A stretch of 64,000 bases of DNA, taken from CALBPI01 sp039033995. Its GTDB lineage: Bacteria; Pseudomonadota; Gammaproteobacteria; Steroidobacterales; Woeseiaceae. The stretch lies in NCBI GenBank assembly GCA_039033995.1, contig JBCCBP010000018.1, forward strand, positions 1 to 64,000, in the 5' to 3' direction. The notes below the pieces were generated by a model. That model was not told the DNA's origin and did not search any database. It was given only the letters and a program-made list of their open reading frames with translations. Below are positions 35,008 through 43,708 of this stretch, in pieces. Both the position numbers and the translations under genes were made by a program. Every line of letters begins with the position of its first letter. The first letter of the stretch is position 1.

Positions 35008-36383
35008 GATGCGGCTCCCATCGCGCGAATGAGACCACGTGCTTTGGCCCGAGTCTCCGCCAATTCGGCAGCCGGTTCGGAGTCTGCGACAATGCCGGCA
35101 CCGGCTCTAAAACTTAAGTGATGCTCGCTTAGCGCCATCGTACGAATCAGGATGTTGAGATCCATTCGTCCGTCACGCCCCAGATAACCCAGAGAACCCG
35201 TGTAGGCGCCCCGCGGCGCCTGTTCCAAATCGGCAATTAACTGCATGCATCTTACCTTCGGACAGCCCGTGATCGTACCGCCAGGGAACACGGCACGCAG
35301 CGTCTCGCCCGGACCCACTTCAGAGCGCAGCCGACCCGTCACATTGGAGACGATATGATGCACGTGGGCGTAACTCTCAATGGCCATGTACTCATCCACT
35401 TCCACACTACCCGCCTCGCAGATGCGTCCGAGATCGTTACGCTCAAGGTCGATCAGCATGACATGTTCGGCCAGCTCTTTCTGGTTCGCGAGCAACTCAT
35501 CCAACAAGCGTTGATCCTCAGCGCTATCCAGGCCACGGGGTCGGGTTCCTGCGATCGGGCGCGTATCCACCCGGTCACCGTGCACCGAAACCAGGCGTTC
35601 CGGAGATGACGACACGATATGTAGATCGTCGAATCGAGCTAAGGCCGCGAAAGGCGCGGGGTTCTCGCGACACAATGCGTCGAACAAGGCACTGGTCGCA
35701 TCGTCTGGCAAACGACCACGCCAGGCGCGCGACAGGTTTGCCTGATAAACGTCACCAGCTTCAATCGCCTGTTTTGCCGTAATGACCGCATCGAGAAACT
35801 GTTCTGGCGCATCTTCGCTCAGCATGATGGGTGATAGTGACCGCGGTTTTGGCTGCAGTTCGCGCAGCTGATCAAGCAATGGCGCCTGCAGCGACGGATG
35901 CTCTGTCACCAGAAAGCACTGTCCTGGGACGCCATCCGTTTTCTCGCAGATGATCGCTGCAGGAATGCGAACGGCCGCCGCGACAAGCTGTTCGTCCGCC
36001 ACGGGCAATCGCAGCGATGGCTCGATCTGCTGTGCCAGTTCGTAACTCAGATAGACAAACCAGCCACCGACAAACGGTAATCGGTGGCTTTGATTGGCGT
36101 GACCGCCATCCTGTGCAAACCAACGATCCAGGCCAACCAGAAAATCGTCAGATTCCTGCAGTAGCCCTGACGGCGCATCGCCGCTGACCGCGAGTGTCAG
36201 GGCATTGTCAGCGAAGCGTAACGTCAGCGCACCGGACGGCGCCGCGAAAAGAATGTCGTAGTGCACGCTCGCGTTACCCGGCGAAACACTACGCAGCAAA
36301 AACGGGAACATGTCCGGCGCCGAATCATGTAGCGCCAGGAGATCTGGCGCTGCATCGAGCAGTCTGACGTCGGGCTTCACCAT
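34995..36383 (-). CDS. pabB: Aminodeoxychorismate synthase component I
   Basis: A 462-residue chorismate-binding enzyme. The N-terminal 160 residues are the divergent TrpE/PabB N-domain. The catalytic half shows AGDVYQANLSRAW, SPERLVSV, TRPIAGTRPRG, HVMLIDLERNDLGRI and VFPGGTITGCPKVRCMQLI, the standard motif order. With a glutaminase partner (PabA, not in this window) it makes 4-amino-4-deoxychorismate. Lysine rather than alanine features in the active site separate PabB (TITGCPK) from TrpE (SVTGAPK in many); the pabC neighbour also favours PabB. It lies between fabF and pabC, which many relatives lack. Confidence 0.88.
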   Translation of the reverse strand: MVKPDVRLLDAAPDLLALHDSAPDMFPFLLRSVSPGNASVHYDILFAAPSGALTLRFADNALTLAVSGDAPSGLLQESDDFLVGLDRWFAQDGGHANQSHRLPFVGGWFVYLSYELAQQIEPSLRLPVADEQLVAAAVRIPAAIICEKTDGVPGQCFLVTEHPSLQAPLLDQLRELQPKPRSLSPIMLSEDAPEQFLDAVITAKQAIEAGDVYQANLSRAWRGRLPDDATSALFDALCRENPAPFAALARFDDLHIVSSSPERLVSVHGDRVDTRPIAGTRPRGLDSAEDQRLLDELLANQKELAEHVMLIDLERNDLGRICEAGSVEVDEYMAIESYAHVHHIVSNVTGRLRSEVGPGETLRAVFPGGTITGCPKVRCMQLIADLEQAPRGAYTGSLGYLGRDGRMDLNILIRTMALSEHHLSFRAGAGIVADSEPAAELAETRAKARGLIRAMGAASCTS

Positions 36384-36406
36384 CCAGCGTTCGCCACCGC
36401 TCTTGG

Positions 36407-37654
36407 TTAGTCAGCTTTGGTGAATACCAACGTACCGTTAGTGCCACCAAAACCAAACGAATTGGAAGCAACCGCCGAGAGCTTGGCCTCGCGCGCAGAC
36501 CCTGGCACATAATCGAGATCACATTTTGGATCGGGCTCCTCGAGGTTGATCGTCGGAGGGATCACCTGATCACGTAGTGCGAGCACTGAGAAAATGCCCT
36601 CGACGGCGCCAGCGGCACCAAGCAAATGTCCGGTAGTCGATTTCGTCGCGCTGATCGCTAGCTTTGCGGCATGCTCACCGAACGCGCGTTTTACTGCCGT
36701 CGTTTCGGCAACATCGCCGGCGATCGTTGATGTCGCATGCGCATTCAAGTAGCCGATTTGCTCAGGATTGAGCTCGGCGTCGCGCACGGCATTCTGCATG
36801 CTTTGGGCAGCTCCGGCGCCGTCGTCCGGCGGCGATGTAATGTGATACGCATCCCCACTCATTCCAAATCCGGCGAGTTCCGCGTAGATCGTCGCGCCGC
36901 GTTGTTTCGCGTGCTCATACTCTTCGAGCATCATGCATCCAGCGCCATCGCCCAGCACGAAACCGTCGCGATTGGCATCGAACGGCCGACTGGCGGCCTC
37001 AGGATCGTCGTTCCGTGTCGATAGCGCCCGCGCGCTGCAGAAGCCGCCGAGGCCCATTGGCGTCGTCGCATACTCAGCGCCACCGGCCAACATCGCATCT
37101 GCATCACCGTAGGCGATCAATCGTCCCGCCAGGCCGATCGCATGCGTCGACGTCGTACAGGCTGTCACAACGGACAGGTTTGGCCCGGTCAACCCATGCA
37201 TGATGCTCATATGCCCGGAGATCATATTGATGATGCTGCCGGGCACGAAGAAAGGAGAAATCTTGCGCGGATTTTCATCCGCGAGATATTTGGCGTGGTT
37301 CGCTTCGATGGTACCGATACCGCCGATGCCAGCGCCCATCAAAACGCCGACACGGTGCGCGTTGTCGTCAGTCACCGTGACGCCGCTATCGCTGAGCGCT
37401 TGATTGCAGGCGGCGATGCCGTACTGAATAAACTGGTCAATCTTGCGGGATTCTTTCGCCGGGATGCCGTTAGCCTCTGCGTCAAAATCGACCACGCATC
37501 CACCGAAGCGAGTCGTGAACTTGCTAACGTCGAACGCTTCAATAGCGCGAATGCCAGACGTGCCCGCCACCACATTCTGCCAGGCGGTTTCCACCTGATT
37601 GCCGACCGGAGAAATGATGCCAAGTCCGGTTACTACGACTCTTCTCTTCGCCAT
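36407..37654 (-). CDS. fabF: Beta-ketoacyl-ACP synthase II
   Basis: A 415-residue condensing enzyme for fatty acid elongation. The Cys-His-His triad is present: Cys in VTACTTSTHAIG, His in NAHATSTIAGD and His in STTGHLLGAAG. The GIGGIGT loop and the C-terminal SNSFGFGGTNGTLVF complete the FabF pattern. It extends acyl-ACP with malonyl-ACP. It lies about 115 nt after acpP, separated by a perfect hairpin, and 23 nt before pabB. Confidence 0.95.
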   Translation of the reverse strand: MAKRRVVVTGLGIISPVGNQVETAWQNVVAGTSGIRAIEAFDVSKFTTRFGGCVVDFDAEANGIPAKESRKIDQFIQYGIAACNQALSDSGVTVTDDNAHRVGVLMGAGIGGIGTIEANHAKYLADENPRKISPFFVPGSIINMISGHMSIMHGLTGPNLSVVTACTTSTHAIGLAGRLIAYGDADAMLAGGAEYATTPMGLGGFCSARALSTRNDDPEAASRPFDANRDGFVLGDGAGCMMLEEYEHAKQRGATIYAELAGFGMSGDAYHITSPPDDGAGAAQSMQNAVRDAELNPEQIGYLNAHATSTIAGDVAETTAVKRAFGEHAAKLAISATKSTTGHLLGAAGAVEGIFSVLALRDQVIPPTINLEEPDPKCDLDYVPGSAREAKLSAVASNSFGFGGTNGTLVFTKAD

Positions 37655-37666
37655 ACCGCTCTTTCC

Positions 37667-37698
37667 AAAAGCGTTCCGGCGCCCTAAAGCGCCGGAAC
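37667..37698 (-). terminator. Hairpin between acpP and fabF, possible attenuating terminator
   Basis: A perfect 10-bp stem GTTCCGGCGC / GCGCCGGAAC with a 6-nt loop is followed on the minus strand by GCTTTTGG. The T-run is short, so it may reduce rather than stop transcription. That would give higher acpP than fabF mRNA, as needed for an abundant carrier protein. Confidence 0.5.
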
Positions 37699-37770
37699 TT
37701 GTTCAACCTGTTGCCAACCCGCCAGTCGTTCCCGTCCCTATCGACGAGCGTCGGCGCGTTGGTGAGTTAA

Positions 37771-38010
37771 TCACTCAGCGCGACGTGCTGTCACGTAGTC
37801 GATGGCCTGCTGCACCGTGGTGATTTTCTCGGCATCTTCATCAGGAATCTCGGTTTCGAATTCCTCTTCCAACGCCATGACGAGTTCAACCGTGTCAAGG
37901 GAATCGGCGCCAAGGTCATCCACGAAAGAGGCACTGTTTGTGACTTCCTCTTCCTTTACGCCAAGTTGCTCTGCAACGATGCTCTTGACTTGATCTTCAA
38001 TACTGCTCAT
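37771..38010 (-). CDS. acpP: Acyl carrier protein
   Basis: A 79-residue acidic protein. The phosphopantetheine attachment Ser lies in FVDDLGADSLDTVELVMALEEEF split over residues 28-50, the classic ACP helix II motif. It carries growing acyl chains as thioesters for FabD, FabG and FabF, all encoded beside it. The length and composition match E. coli AcpP closely. The ATG at 38010 has AAGGAAAAA-type sequence upstream. A noncoding gap of about 170 nt separates it from fabG and may hold its own promoter. Confidence 0.96.
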   Translation of the reverse strand: MSSIEDQVKSIVAEQLGVKEEEVTNSASFVDDLGADSLDTVELVMALEEEFETEIPDEDAEKITTVQQAIDYVTARRAE

Positions 38011-38183
38011 TTGCGGTTTTTCCTTACGTGTAAGCTATAAAACAGCCCGCTCACGCGGTATCGCATGAGCCTGAATATTATACAAAACTTGCGCAATCGG
38101 TGCGCGAACGCCGTTTTCTCCCGTTTCCGGCGCGCGTATTGTAGGTGAATTGTCTCAATTGCGCCAGATTGGTCATAAGGCGC

Positions 38184-38939
38184 TCAGACCATCCACATGC
38201 CACCGTTCACATGCAGCGTCTCGCCACTGATGTAACGACCCCCTGCTGAGGCGAGAAATACCGCACTTTGCGCGATATCCGAGACATTACCGAGACTGCC
38301 CAAGGGCACCTGCGACAGCATCGCCTCGCGCTGATCGTCGGTTAATTGATCTGTCATGTCCGTCGCGATGAAACCGGGTGCGATCACGTTCGCGGTGATG
38401 CCGCGCGAGCCTAACTCTCGTGCGATGGATTTCGTAAAGCCAACCAGACCGGCTTTGGCCGCTGCATAGTTCGCCTGACCCGCATTGCCCATTGTGCCAA
38501 CAACGGATGACACGGATATGATCCGGCCGTGGCGCGCCTTCATCATGCCGCGGACACAGCCCTTTGTGAGCCTGAACACGCCGGACAGGTTAGTGGCGAT
38601 CACATCATCCCACTCGGCGTCCTTCATTCGCATCAGCAAATTGTCACGCGTGATGCCGGCGTTGTTAACGAGAATGGTCGGTGGTGATGATTTGATATCG
38701 CTTAGCAGCGCATCGATCGATGCCGCGTTGGAGACATCAAGCACTTTGCCAGTGCCGGCATCACCGAGGCGTTCCGCGATTGCCGCTGCCCCGGTCTCGC
38801 TCGTCGCCGTGCCGATCACCGTGGCGCCAGCGGCAGCCATCAGACTGGCAATTTCACGACCGATCCCTCGGGACGCACCGGTCACTAGCGCCGTCTGACC
38901 TTGCAGGGCATCGTTGGAAAAAAGCATCGAATTGGTCAT
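38184..38939 (-). CDS. fabG: 3-oxoacyl-ACP reductase
   Basis: A 251-residue short-chain dehydrogenase. The NADPH motif is TGASRGIGREIA; the catalytic Ser/Tyr/Lys are in ISVSSVVG and YAAAKAGLVGFTKS. NNAGITRDNLLMRM and the C-terminal FLASAGGRYISGETLHVNGGM are typical of FabG rather than other SDRs. The ATG at 38939 has GGGAG upstream; an earlier in-frame start at 38966 would overlap the fabD stop. It reduces 3-oxoacyl-ACP in fatty acid synthesis and is co-transcribed with fabD. Confidence 0.95.
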   Translation of the reverse strand: MTNSMLFSNDALQGQTALVTGASRGIGREIASLMAAAGATVIGTATSETGAAAIAERLGDAGTGKVLDVSNAASIDALLSDIKSSPPTILVNNAGITRDNLLMRMKDAEWDDVIATNLSGVFRLTKGCVRGMMKARHGRIISVSSVVGTMGNAGQANYAAAKAGLVGFTKSIARELGSRGITANVIAPGFIATDMTDQLTDDQREAMLSQVPLGSLGNVSDIAQSAVFLASAGGRYISGETLHVNGGMWMV

Positions 38940-38965
38940 TTGGTTGTCTCCCGTTCGGGCCAGCA

Positions 38966-39898
38966 CTACTGGGAAATCATGGCCTGAAGCGCGTCAAGAT
39001 CTTCGGGTTGCTCCATCGGAACTGCAGTCTGCTTGCGATCGATACGCTTGTGGAGCCCACATAAAACTTTACCCGGTCCGCATTCGGCGACAGCTTCGAT
39101 GCCCATCTTACCGGCTTTGCGCATCGACTCGACCCAACGCACAGGACTGTAGAGCTGTCGCACCAACGCATCGCGAATCGCATCTGCATCGGACTGGGTC
39201 GCGACATCCACATTGTTAATGACCGGAATCTGAGGTGCTGACAGCGTCACTGATGATAATCGCTCCGCCATTTGCTCCGCAGCGGGAGCCATCAATGCGC
39301 AATGCGACGGTACACTGACCGGCAACGGCAGCGCGCGCCGAGCGCCTGCTTCTTTGCAGCGATCAATAGCCGCATCGACCGATGCGCGATTCCCGGCGAT
39401 AACCACCTGCCCTGGCGCGTTGAAATTAACGGCCGATACAACGCCGTCACTGACATCAGCGCAGGCGGCGATGACGACGTCGTCATCCAGGCCGAGTATC
39501 GCTGCCATCGCACCTTCCCCAGGCGCGACTGCAGCCTGCATGAATTGCCCGCGTTGTTCGACCAGGGACACGGCCGTCGCGAAGTCGAGCGCCCCAGCAC
39601 ACACCAAAGCGGAGTACTCACCAAGACTGTGACCGGCGAGTACCGCTGGTGGCGCAACATCACGCGATTGCCAGCTTCGCCAGATCGCGACGCTGGCGGT
39701 CAGTAATGCGGGTTGTGTGACGGCGGTGGTCGCAAGCCGGCCGTCAGGATCGTCTTGCGTCAAAGCCCAGAGATCATAGCCGAGCACCTCGGACGCGGTG
39801 GCAAAGGTAGCTTTCACGTCGGCATCGGCTGCGCCTAGTGCGACGAGCATGCCGACACTTTGCGAACCTTGCCCGGGAAAGACGATCGCGTAGTTCAT
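38966..39898 (-). CDS. fabD: Malonyl CoA-ACP transacylase
   Basis: A 310-residue acyltransferase. FPGQGSQSVGM near the N-terminus, the nucleophile elbow GHSLGEYSAL, the arginine-containing VEQRGQFMQ and His in VPSHCALM form the FabD active site. It loads malonate onto AcpP. The first gene of the fab cluster as read; plsX and fabH, which often precede fabD, are not here. The gene upstream on this strand is the rhombosortase. Confidence 0.95.
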   Translation of the reverse strand: MNYAIVFPGQGSQSVGMLVALGAADADVKATFATASEVLGYDLWALTQDDPDGRLATTAVTQPALLTASVAIWRSWQSRDVAPPAVLAGHSLGEYSALVCAGALDFATAVSLVEQRGQFMQAAVAPGEGAMAAILGLDDDVVIAACADVSDGVVSAVNFNAPGQVVIAGNRASVDAAIDRCKEAGARRALPLPVSVPSHCALMAPAAEQMAERLSSVTLSAPQIPVINNVDVATQSDADAIRDALVRQLYSPVRWVESMRKAGKMGIEAVAECGPGKVLCGLHKRIDRKQTAVPMEQPEDLDALQAMISQ

Positions 39899-39946
39899 GA
39901 ATGAATCCGATGTTGTTTGTCAGCGCGACATATTCTCATATCAGCT

Positions 39947-40546
39947 TCAGTGGCGGAAAGTCTTTCGCCAATGCCATCCGCGATGGATGGCGTAGATCAG
40001 CAAGCCAATGATCGCGCCATAGAGATGTGCGTCAGTGATCACGCGGCCGCCGATCAGCGCCTCCGTCGACAACGCGCCGCCCGCGATCTGTTCATAGCCG
40101 AGCTTGACCGCTACGCCCGCCAATAACAGCGATGACTCTACTCGCGCCACTGTGAGACGTCGGAGCGCGCCGTACACCGCCAAACCATGTACAACACCCG
40201 ATGCGCCGACGTATCGGTATAGCGACTCGTTGGCGACGAGTAGCGCGCATGAGATTCCGATAGCGATCAGCGCATAAATCGCGAGCCAGCGTGCGCTGCT
40301 GGCAGCGGATCCGACCAACCAACCCAGCAAAATAATCGCGGTGGCGTTCATCGCCGCATGGCGCAGATTGAGGTGGACCAGATGTGCCGTCAGTAGCCGC
40401 CAGATCTCGCCGGACAGGATCTGCGGTCGGTAATAAGCAAGCGCATCGGCGACAACATCACCGAGCGCTGCGATTGCCACTAGCATCAGACCCAACGCGA
40501 TGACGGCCCGTCTCACCTCATATTCTGTTTTTGTGCGTCGGTTCAC
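39947..40546 (-). CDS. rrtA: Rhombosortase (rhomboid-family intramembrane serine protease)
   Basis: About 199 residues from the GTG at 40546; an upstream in-frame TTG at 40567 adds seven residues without a ribosome site. There are five or six membrane helices. HLVHLNLRHAAMN is the N-terminal rhombosortase/rhomboid motif, the catalytic Ser is in YVGASGVVHGLA (near residue 116) and the His in ITDAHLYGAIIGL. Rhombosortases process proteins bearing a GlyGly-CTERM tail, which are usually type II secretion substrates. The adjoining gspG cluster fits this, but no GlyGly-CTERM protein was seen in the window. Confidence 0.8.
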   Translation of the reverse strand: MNRRTKTEYEVRRAVIALGLMLVAIAALGDVVADALAYYRPQILSGEIWRLLTAHLVHLNLRHAAMNATAIILLGWLVGSAASSARWLAIYALIAIGISCALLVANESLYRYVGASGVVHGLAVYGALRRLTVARVESSLLLAGVAVKLGYEQIAGGALSTEALIGGRVITDAHLYGAIIGLLIYAIHRGWHWRKTFRH

Positions 40547-40680
40547 TATGTTTCCGGCTGGCTGCAAGGGCGCGAACTGCTACAATAATGCGCTGAACTT
40601 ATTTGAATTGCGATGTTCCAAGCTCTTGCGCTTAACAGAGCGCGATATCGACATCGCACACAGACAACGGAGCCCACTCC

Positions 40681-41127
40681 ATGCAGGTTTCACAGATGCT
40701 ACATCGTCAGGCACAGCGCGGATTCACGTTGATCGAGATCATCGTCGTCGTCGTCATTATCGGTATCCTCGCGGGTGTAGTCGGACCCAAGATATTTGGT
40801 AATGTTTATAAGGCGCAGAAAACGCGCATTAAACTGGACATCCAGAACATCGAGGCAGCGCTGAAGATCTATCGGCTCGATAACTTTACCTACCCCACCA
40901 ACGAACACGGCGGATTGAAGGCACTGGTCGAAAAACCGGCGGACCCTAACCTGACCAACTATGACCCTGAAGGCTATCTGGCAGAGCTACCCAAAGATCC
41001 GTGGAATCGTCCGTACATTTACGTCTATCCGGGTCAACGTGGCGACTTTGATGTCTACACGCTGGGTGAAGATGGTCGCGTCGGTGGCGAAGGTTCCAAT
41101 ACCGATCTCTGGAATAACGACATCTGA
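40681..41127 (+). CDS. gspG: Type II secretion major pseudopilin GspG
   Basis: A 148-residue pseudopilin. The prepilin peptidase site precedes FTLIEIIVVVVIIGILAGVVGPKIFGN, and the C-terminal globular part (KTRIKLDIQNIEAALKIYRLDNFTYPTNEHGGLKALVEKPADP in order) with DPWNRPYIYVYPGQRGDFDVYTLGEDG is diagnostic of GspG, including the calcium-binding loop. The ATG is followed a few codons later by another, either of which could begin the leader. It starts the gspGHIJKLMN run; gspC, D, E and F are not in the window. Confidence 0.95.
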   Translation: MQVSQMLHRQAQRGFTLIEIIVVVVIIGILAGVVGPKIFGNVYKAQKTRIKLDIQNIEAALKIYRLDNFTYPTNEHGGLKALVEKPADPNLTNYDPEGYLAELPKDPWNRPYIYVYPGQRGDFDVYTLGEDGRVGGEGSNTDLWNNDI

Positions 41128-41135
41128 GACGGGCC

Positions 41136-41711
41136 GTGACTGCCACCGTCGCAAAGCATCGCGGCTTTACGCTGATCGAGCTACTGGTCACGGTCGTCGT
41201 CATCGCTATCGCGGTCGGCTTTATTTTGCCCCAGCTGAGCTGGATCAAGACCACGCCGCCGATCGAGAAACCCATGCGGGCACTCGCGACCGTCATCGAG
41301 CTCGCACGCGACGAGGCCGCATTGCAAGGGCGCAATTTCGGCATCCGGTTTTACCCGGACAGCTACGAGCTTCTGGAACTGGAGCCGGAGACCGGTGCCT
41401 GGATCACCATCGAGGAAGACGACATGCTGGTCGGCGCCGAGTTCGGTGAAGAATTTATTCCTCGACTGATCATCGAAGAACGCGATGTCGAGCTCGAATA
41501 CCCAGACAACGAAACGACCGATGAGCCGGAACTCGACGCGTTTGGTCAGGCGATTGCCCAAGCGGGTGAACCGCCCCATGTCGTGATTTTGGCCAGCGGA
41601 GAGGTGTCGCCGTTCGAGCTACAGCTCGATGCGCTGGGTGACGACGGCTTTATCAGCATGCAAGGCGATTTCTTGGGCAGCCTGACATTATCGCGCGAGC
41701 GCCTACGATGA
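41136..41711 (+). CDS. gspH: Type II secretion minor pseudopilin GspH
   Basis: A 191-residue prepilin-like protein starting with GTG 8 nt past gspG. The leader KHRG is cut before FTLIELLVTVVVIAIAVGFILP. The globular domain has the GspH features RALATVIELARDEAALQGRNFGIRFYPDSYELLELE, interrupted by a longer acidic stretch (about residues 125-145) before VVILASGEVSPFEL. It is a minor pseudopilin that joins the tip complex. Its stop overlaps the gspI ATG by 4 nt. Confidence 0.88.
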   Translation: MTATVAKHRGFTLIELLVTVVVIAIAVGFILPQLSWIKTTPPIEKPMRALATVIELARDEAALQGRNFGIRFYPDSYELLELEPETGAWITIEEDDMLVGAEFGEEFIPRLIIEERDVELEYPDNETTDEPELDAFGQAIAQAGEPPHVVILASGEVSPFELQLDALGDDGFISMQGDFLGSLTLSRERLR

Positions 41712-42142
41712 AAACGCAGCAGTCGGGATTTACGCTGATCGAGGTCATGATCGCACTAATCATCGCAAGCCTTGGTTTGGCCGCCATCGGCGTATCGCTG
41801 CACCAACACAGCGACACCAGCCGTAAGTTGAGAGATTCGACGCTCGCGATGTTCATCGCGAGCAACGAGATTGCGGAGCTGCGTATCAACGGACGATTTC
41901 CTGATGTCGGTCGCAGCACGCGCGATGTCGAGTTTTCGCAACGCGAGTGGCTCGTCGTCACGGTGATTCAGGAAACGGGTATCGAGGGCCTGCGTCGCGT
42001 CAACGTCAGTGTCGCGGAGGCCGTAACGCCGGAGCGGCAGTTGCGCGTCGTGACCGGATTTTTGAGTCAGCTGCCAGCGCCTCCTGTTTCTGCCGTGCCA
42101 AACTTCGAAAGTCTGGGCACCAGGACCGGCGAAACCTCGTGA
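41708..42142 (+). CDS. gspI: Type II secretion minor pseudopilin GspI
   Basis: A 144-residue pseudopilin with the cleavage site QSG before FTLIEVMIALIIASLGLAAIG. The next region, STLAMFIASNEIAELRI, is the GspI pattern (xxIAxNxxxExR). It forms the pseudopilus tip with GspJ and GspK. ATGA overlap with gspH upstream and GTGA overlap with gspJ downstream support coupled translation. Confidence 0.9.
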   Translation: MKTQQSGFTLIEVMIALIIASLGLAAIGVSLHQHSDTSRKLRDSTLAMFIASNEIAELRINGRFPDVGRSTRDVEFSQREWLVVTVIQETGIEGLRRVNVSVAEAVTPERQLRVVTGFLSQLPAPPVSAVPNFESLGTRTGETS

Positions 42143-42738
42143 ACCGAGACCGACAAAACGGCTTCACGCTGATCGAAGTAATGATTTCATTGGCGATCTT
42201 CTCAACGATCGCCGCCTTTTCGTATGCGACGTTTTCATCAGCCGCTCGGGAGTCTCGGGCAATCACTGAGAATAACGCCGCACTCGCTGAACTACAGCGC
42301 ACCTTGCAATGGTTGACGAACGACCTGCTGCAATATCAACCGCGCGGCGTTCGCGAGCCCATTGGCACGGAGCGCCGCCCTGCACTGTTAGCCGATATTC
42401 GCAGCGACAATCTGTTGGAAATCACGCGCGGTGGCCACGCCAATCCGCTAGGACTGCCACGCGCCTCGGCCCAACGCGTCGCGTATCGCATCGACGAAGA
42501 CACACTGGTGCGCCTGCAATGGCCCACGCTGGACCCGGTGTTGGCCAGTGAACCGGATGCGATCGAACTGATGACCGGTATCGAGCGTATCCAGATCAGC
42601 TACCTCGGAGACACCGCCGATAGCTGGACGCAGCAATGGCCCGGGCCAAATGGACGGCGCAAACCGCGTGCGGTCGAGGTGATCATCGAGCACGAACGCT
42701 GGGGTGAGTTTCGTCGCTTGCTGGAGACGGGCTACTAA
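42139..42738 (+). CDS. gspJ: Type II secretion minor pseudopilin GspJ
   Basis: About 199 residues from the GTG at 42139, which overlaps the gspI stop by 4 nt. The cleavage site QNG precedes FTLIEVMISLAIFSTIAAFSYATF. RTLQWLTNDLLQYQPRGVREP and later IERIQISYLGD, ending in VIIEHERWGEFRRLLE, follow the GspJ order. A longer frame extends upstream of the GTG through gspI, but those codons resemble no pseudopilin. Its stop overlaps the gspK ATG by 1 nt. Confidence 0.9.
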   Translation: MNRDRQNGFTLIEVMISLAIFSTIAAFSYATFSSAARESRAITENNAALAELQRTLQWLTNDLLQYQPRGVREPIGTERRPALLADIRSDNLLEITRGGHANPLGLPRASAQRVAYRIDEDTLVRLQWPTLDPVLASEPDAIELMTGIERIQISYLGDTADSWTQQWPGPNGRRKPRAVEVIIEHERWGEFRRLLETGY

Positions 42739-43692
42739 TGCAGAGAGTCGTCTCAAAACACCAGCAGCGCGGTGCCGTCGCTATTCTTTTCGCACTGTTG
42801 ATGGTCGCGTTGACCGCCAGCGTTGCGGCGGCCATCAGTTACGACGTCGCTTTGGACGTTCGCCGTACCAATGCGATGCTCCTGCAGGAACAGGCCAGGC
42901 TCGTCGCGCTAGGCGCCGAGGACTGGATTGGTGACCTGCTTCGTCAGGATGCGGTAGATACAGAAGACGACCACCTCGGTGAGCTATGGGCGCAGGAGCT
43001 GCCGCCACTGCCGATCGAAGGGGCTGGTCCTGATGGCATTATTTCTGGGCAGATCATCGACCTGCAATCGCGCTTCAATCTGAACAATATGATTGACGGC
43101 GAAGGTCAGCCGGTCGAATTGGAGGTTGAGCGTTTCAAGCGCATGCTGACGAATAACGGCCTGAACCCGGAATTGTCCGATGCGGTACTCGATTGGATGG
43201 ATGGATGGCGATCAAGATTTTACATTCCCATCCGGTGCAGAGGATGACGTGTATACCAGCCGCCTGCCACCGATGCGAGCCGCCAATCAGGCGTTTCGCT
43301 CTGTTAACGAACTCGCCGCAGTAGAAGGCTTCGACAAAGCAGCGATGGATCTGTTGCAGCCACACTTGACCGCCCTGCCCAGCCAGACACCCATCAATAT
43401 CAATACAGCCACGCCGGTCGTCATGCAATCGCTGGATGAGAGTATGACACCTGCCGTTATCAACGAACTCCGAGAAGTCCGGCTGGAAAACGGCTTCGAC
43501 GACCTCAGCGTACAATTGGCAGGCTCTCTACCGGCCGATACGATCGCGACCCTGCAAACACAAAGCGAGTATTTTCAGCTGCGCTCTGTGGTGCGTATTG
43601 GCACTGTTCGGTTCACCATGTACTCTTTGCTGTATCGCAGCGCCCAGGGCGAAATCGCCGTTGTGATGCGAAGCTTTGGCTCCAGCTTGTAA
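42738..43692 (+). pseudogene. gspK: Type II secretion tip pseudopilin GspK, frameshifted at a TGGA repeat
   Basis: Two frames together encode a complete GspK of about 317 residues. The first (42738-43247) holds the hydrophobic N-terminus (RGAVAILFALLMVALTASVAAAI) and QSRFNLNNM. The second (from about 43190 to 43692) holds DGDQDFTFPSGAEDDVYTSRLPPMRAANQAF and INTATPVVMQSL, which are standard GspK. The break lies at 43194-43208, a run of TGGATGGATGGATGG. Removing one TGGA unit gives DWMDGDQDF, the expected calcium-site sequence. As read, translation ends in GWRSRFYIPIRCRG, without the C-terminal domain. Both halves are well preserved, so it is either a recent slippage, a phase-variable allele or a sequence error. 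Confidence 0.85.
43194..43208 (+). repeat. TGGA tetranucleotide tract in gspK
   Basis: Three full TGGA units plus TGG. The number of units sets the reading frame of gspK: two units plus TGG would be in frame, three plus TGG is not. Tetranucleotide tracts inside genes are typical slipped-strand mispairing sites. Confidence 0.75.
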
Positions 43693-43708
43693 GCGCGGGA
43701 ATTTTCGA

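Noticed and set aside
41947..42138. Upstream extension of gspJ
   Set aside because: This frame reads through gspI with no pseudopilin pattern; the GTG overlapping the gspI stop gives the standard prepilin leader.
43180..43692. Second half of gspK as an independent gene starting at 43180
   Set aside because: Its first residues are frameshifted gspK codons with no ribosome site; the sequence continues the GspK domain exactly, so it is the remainder of one gene.
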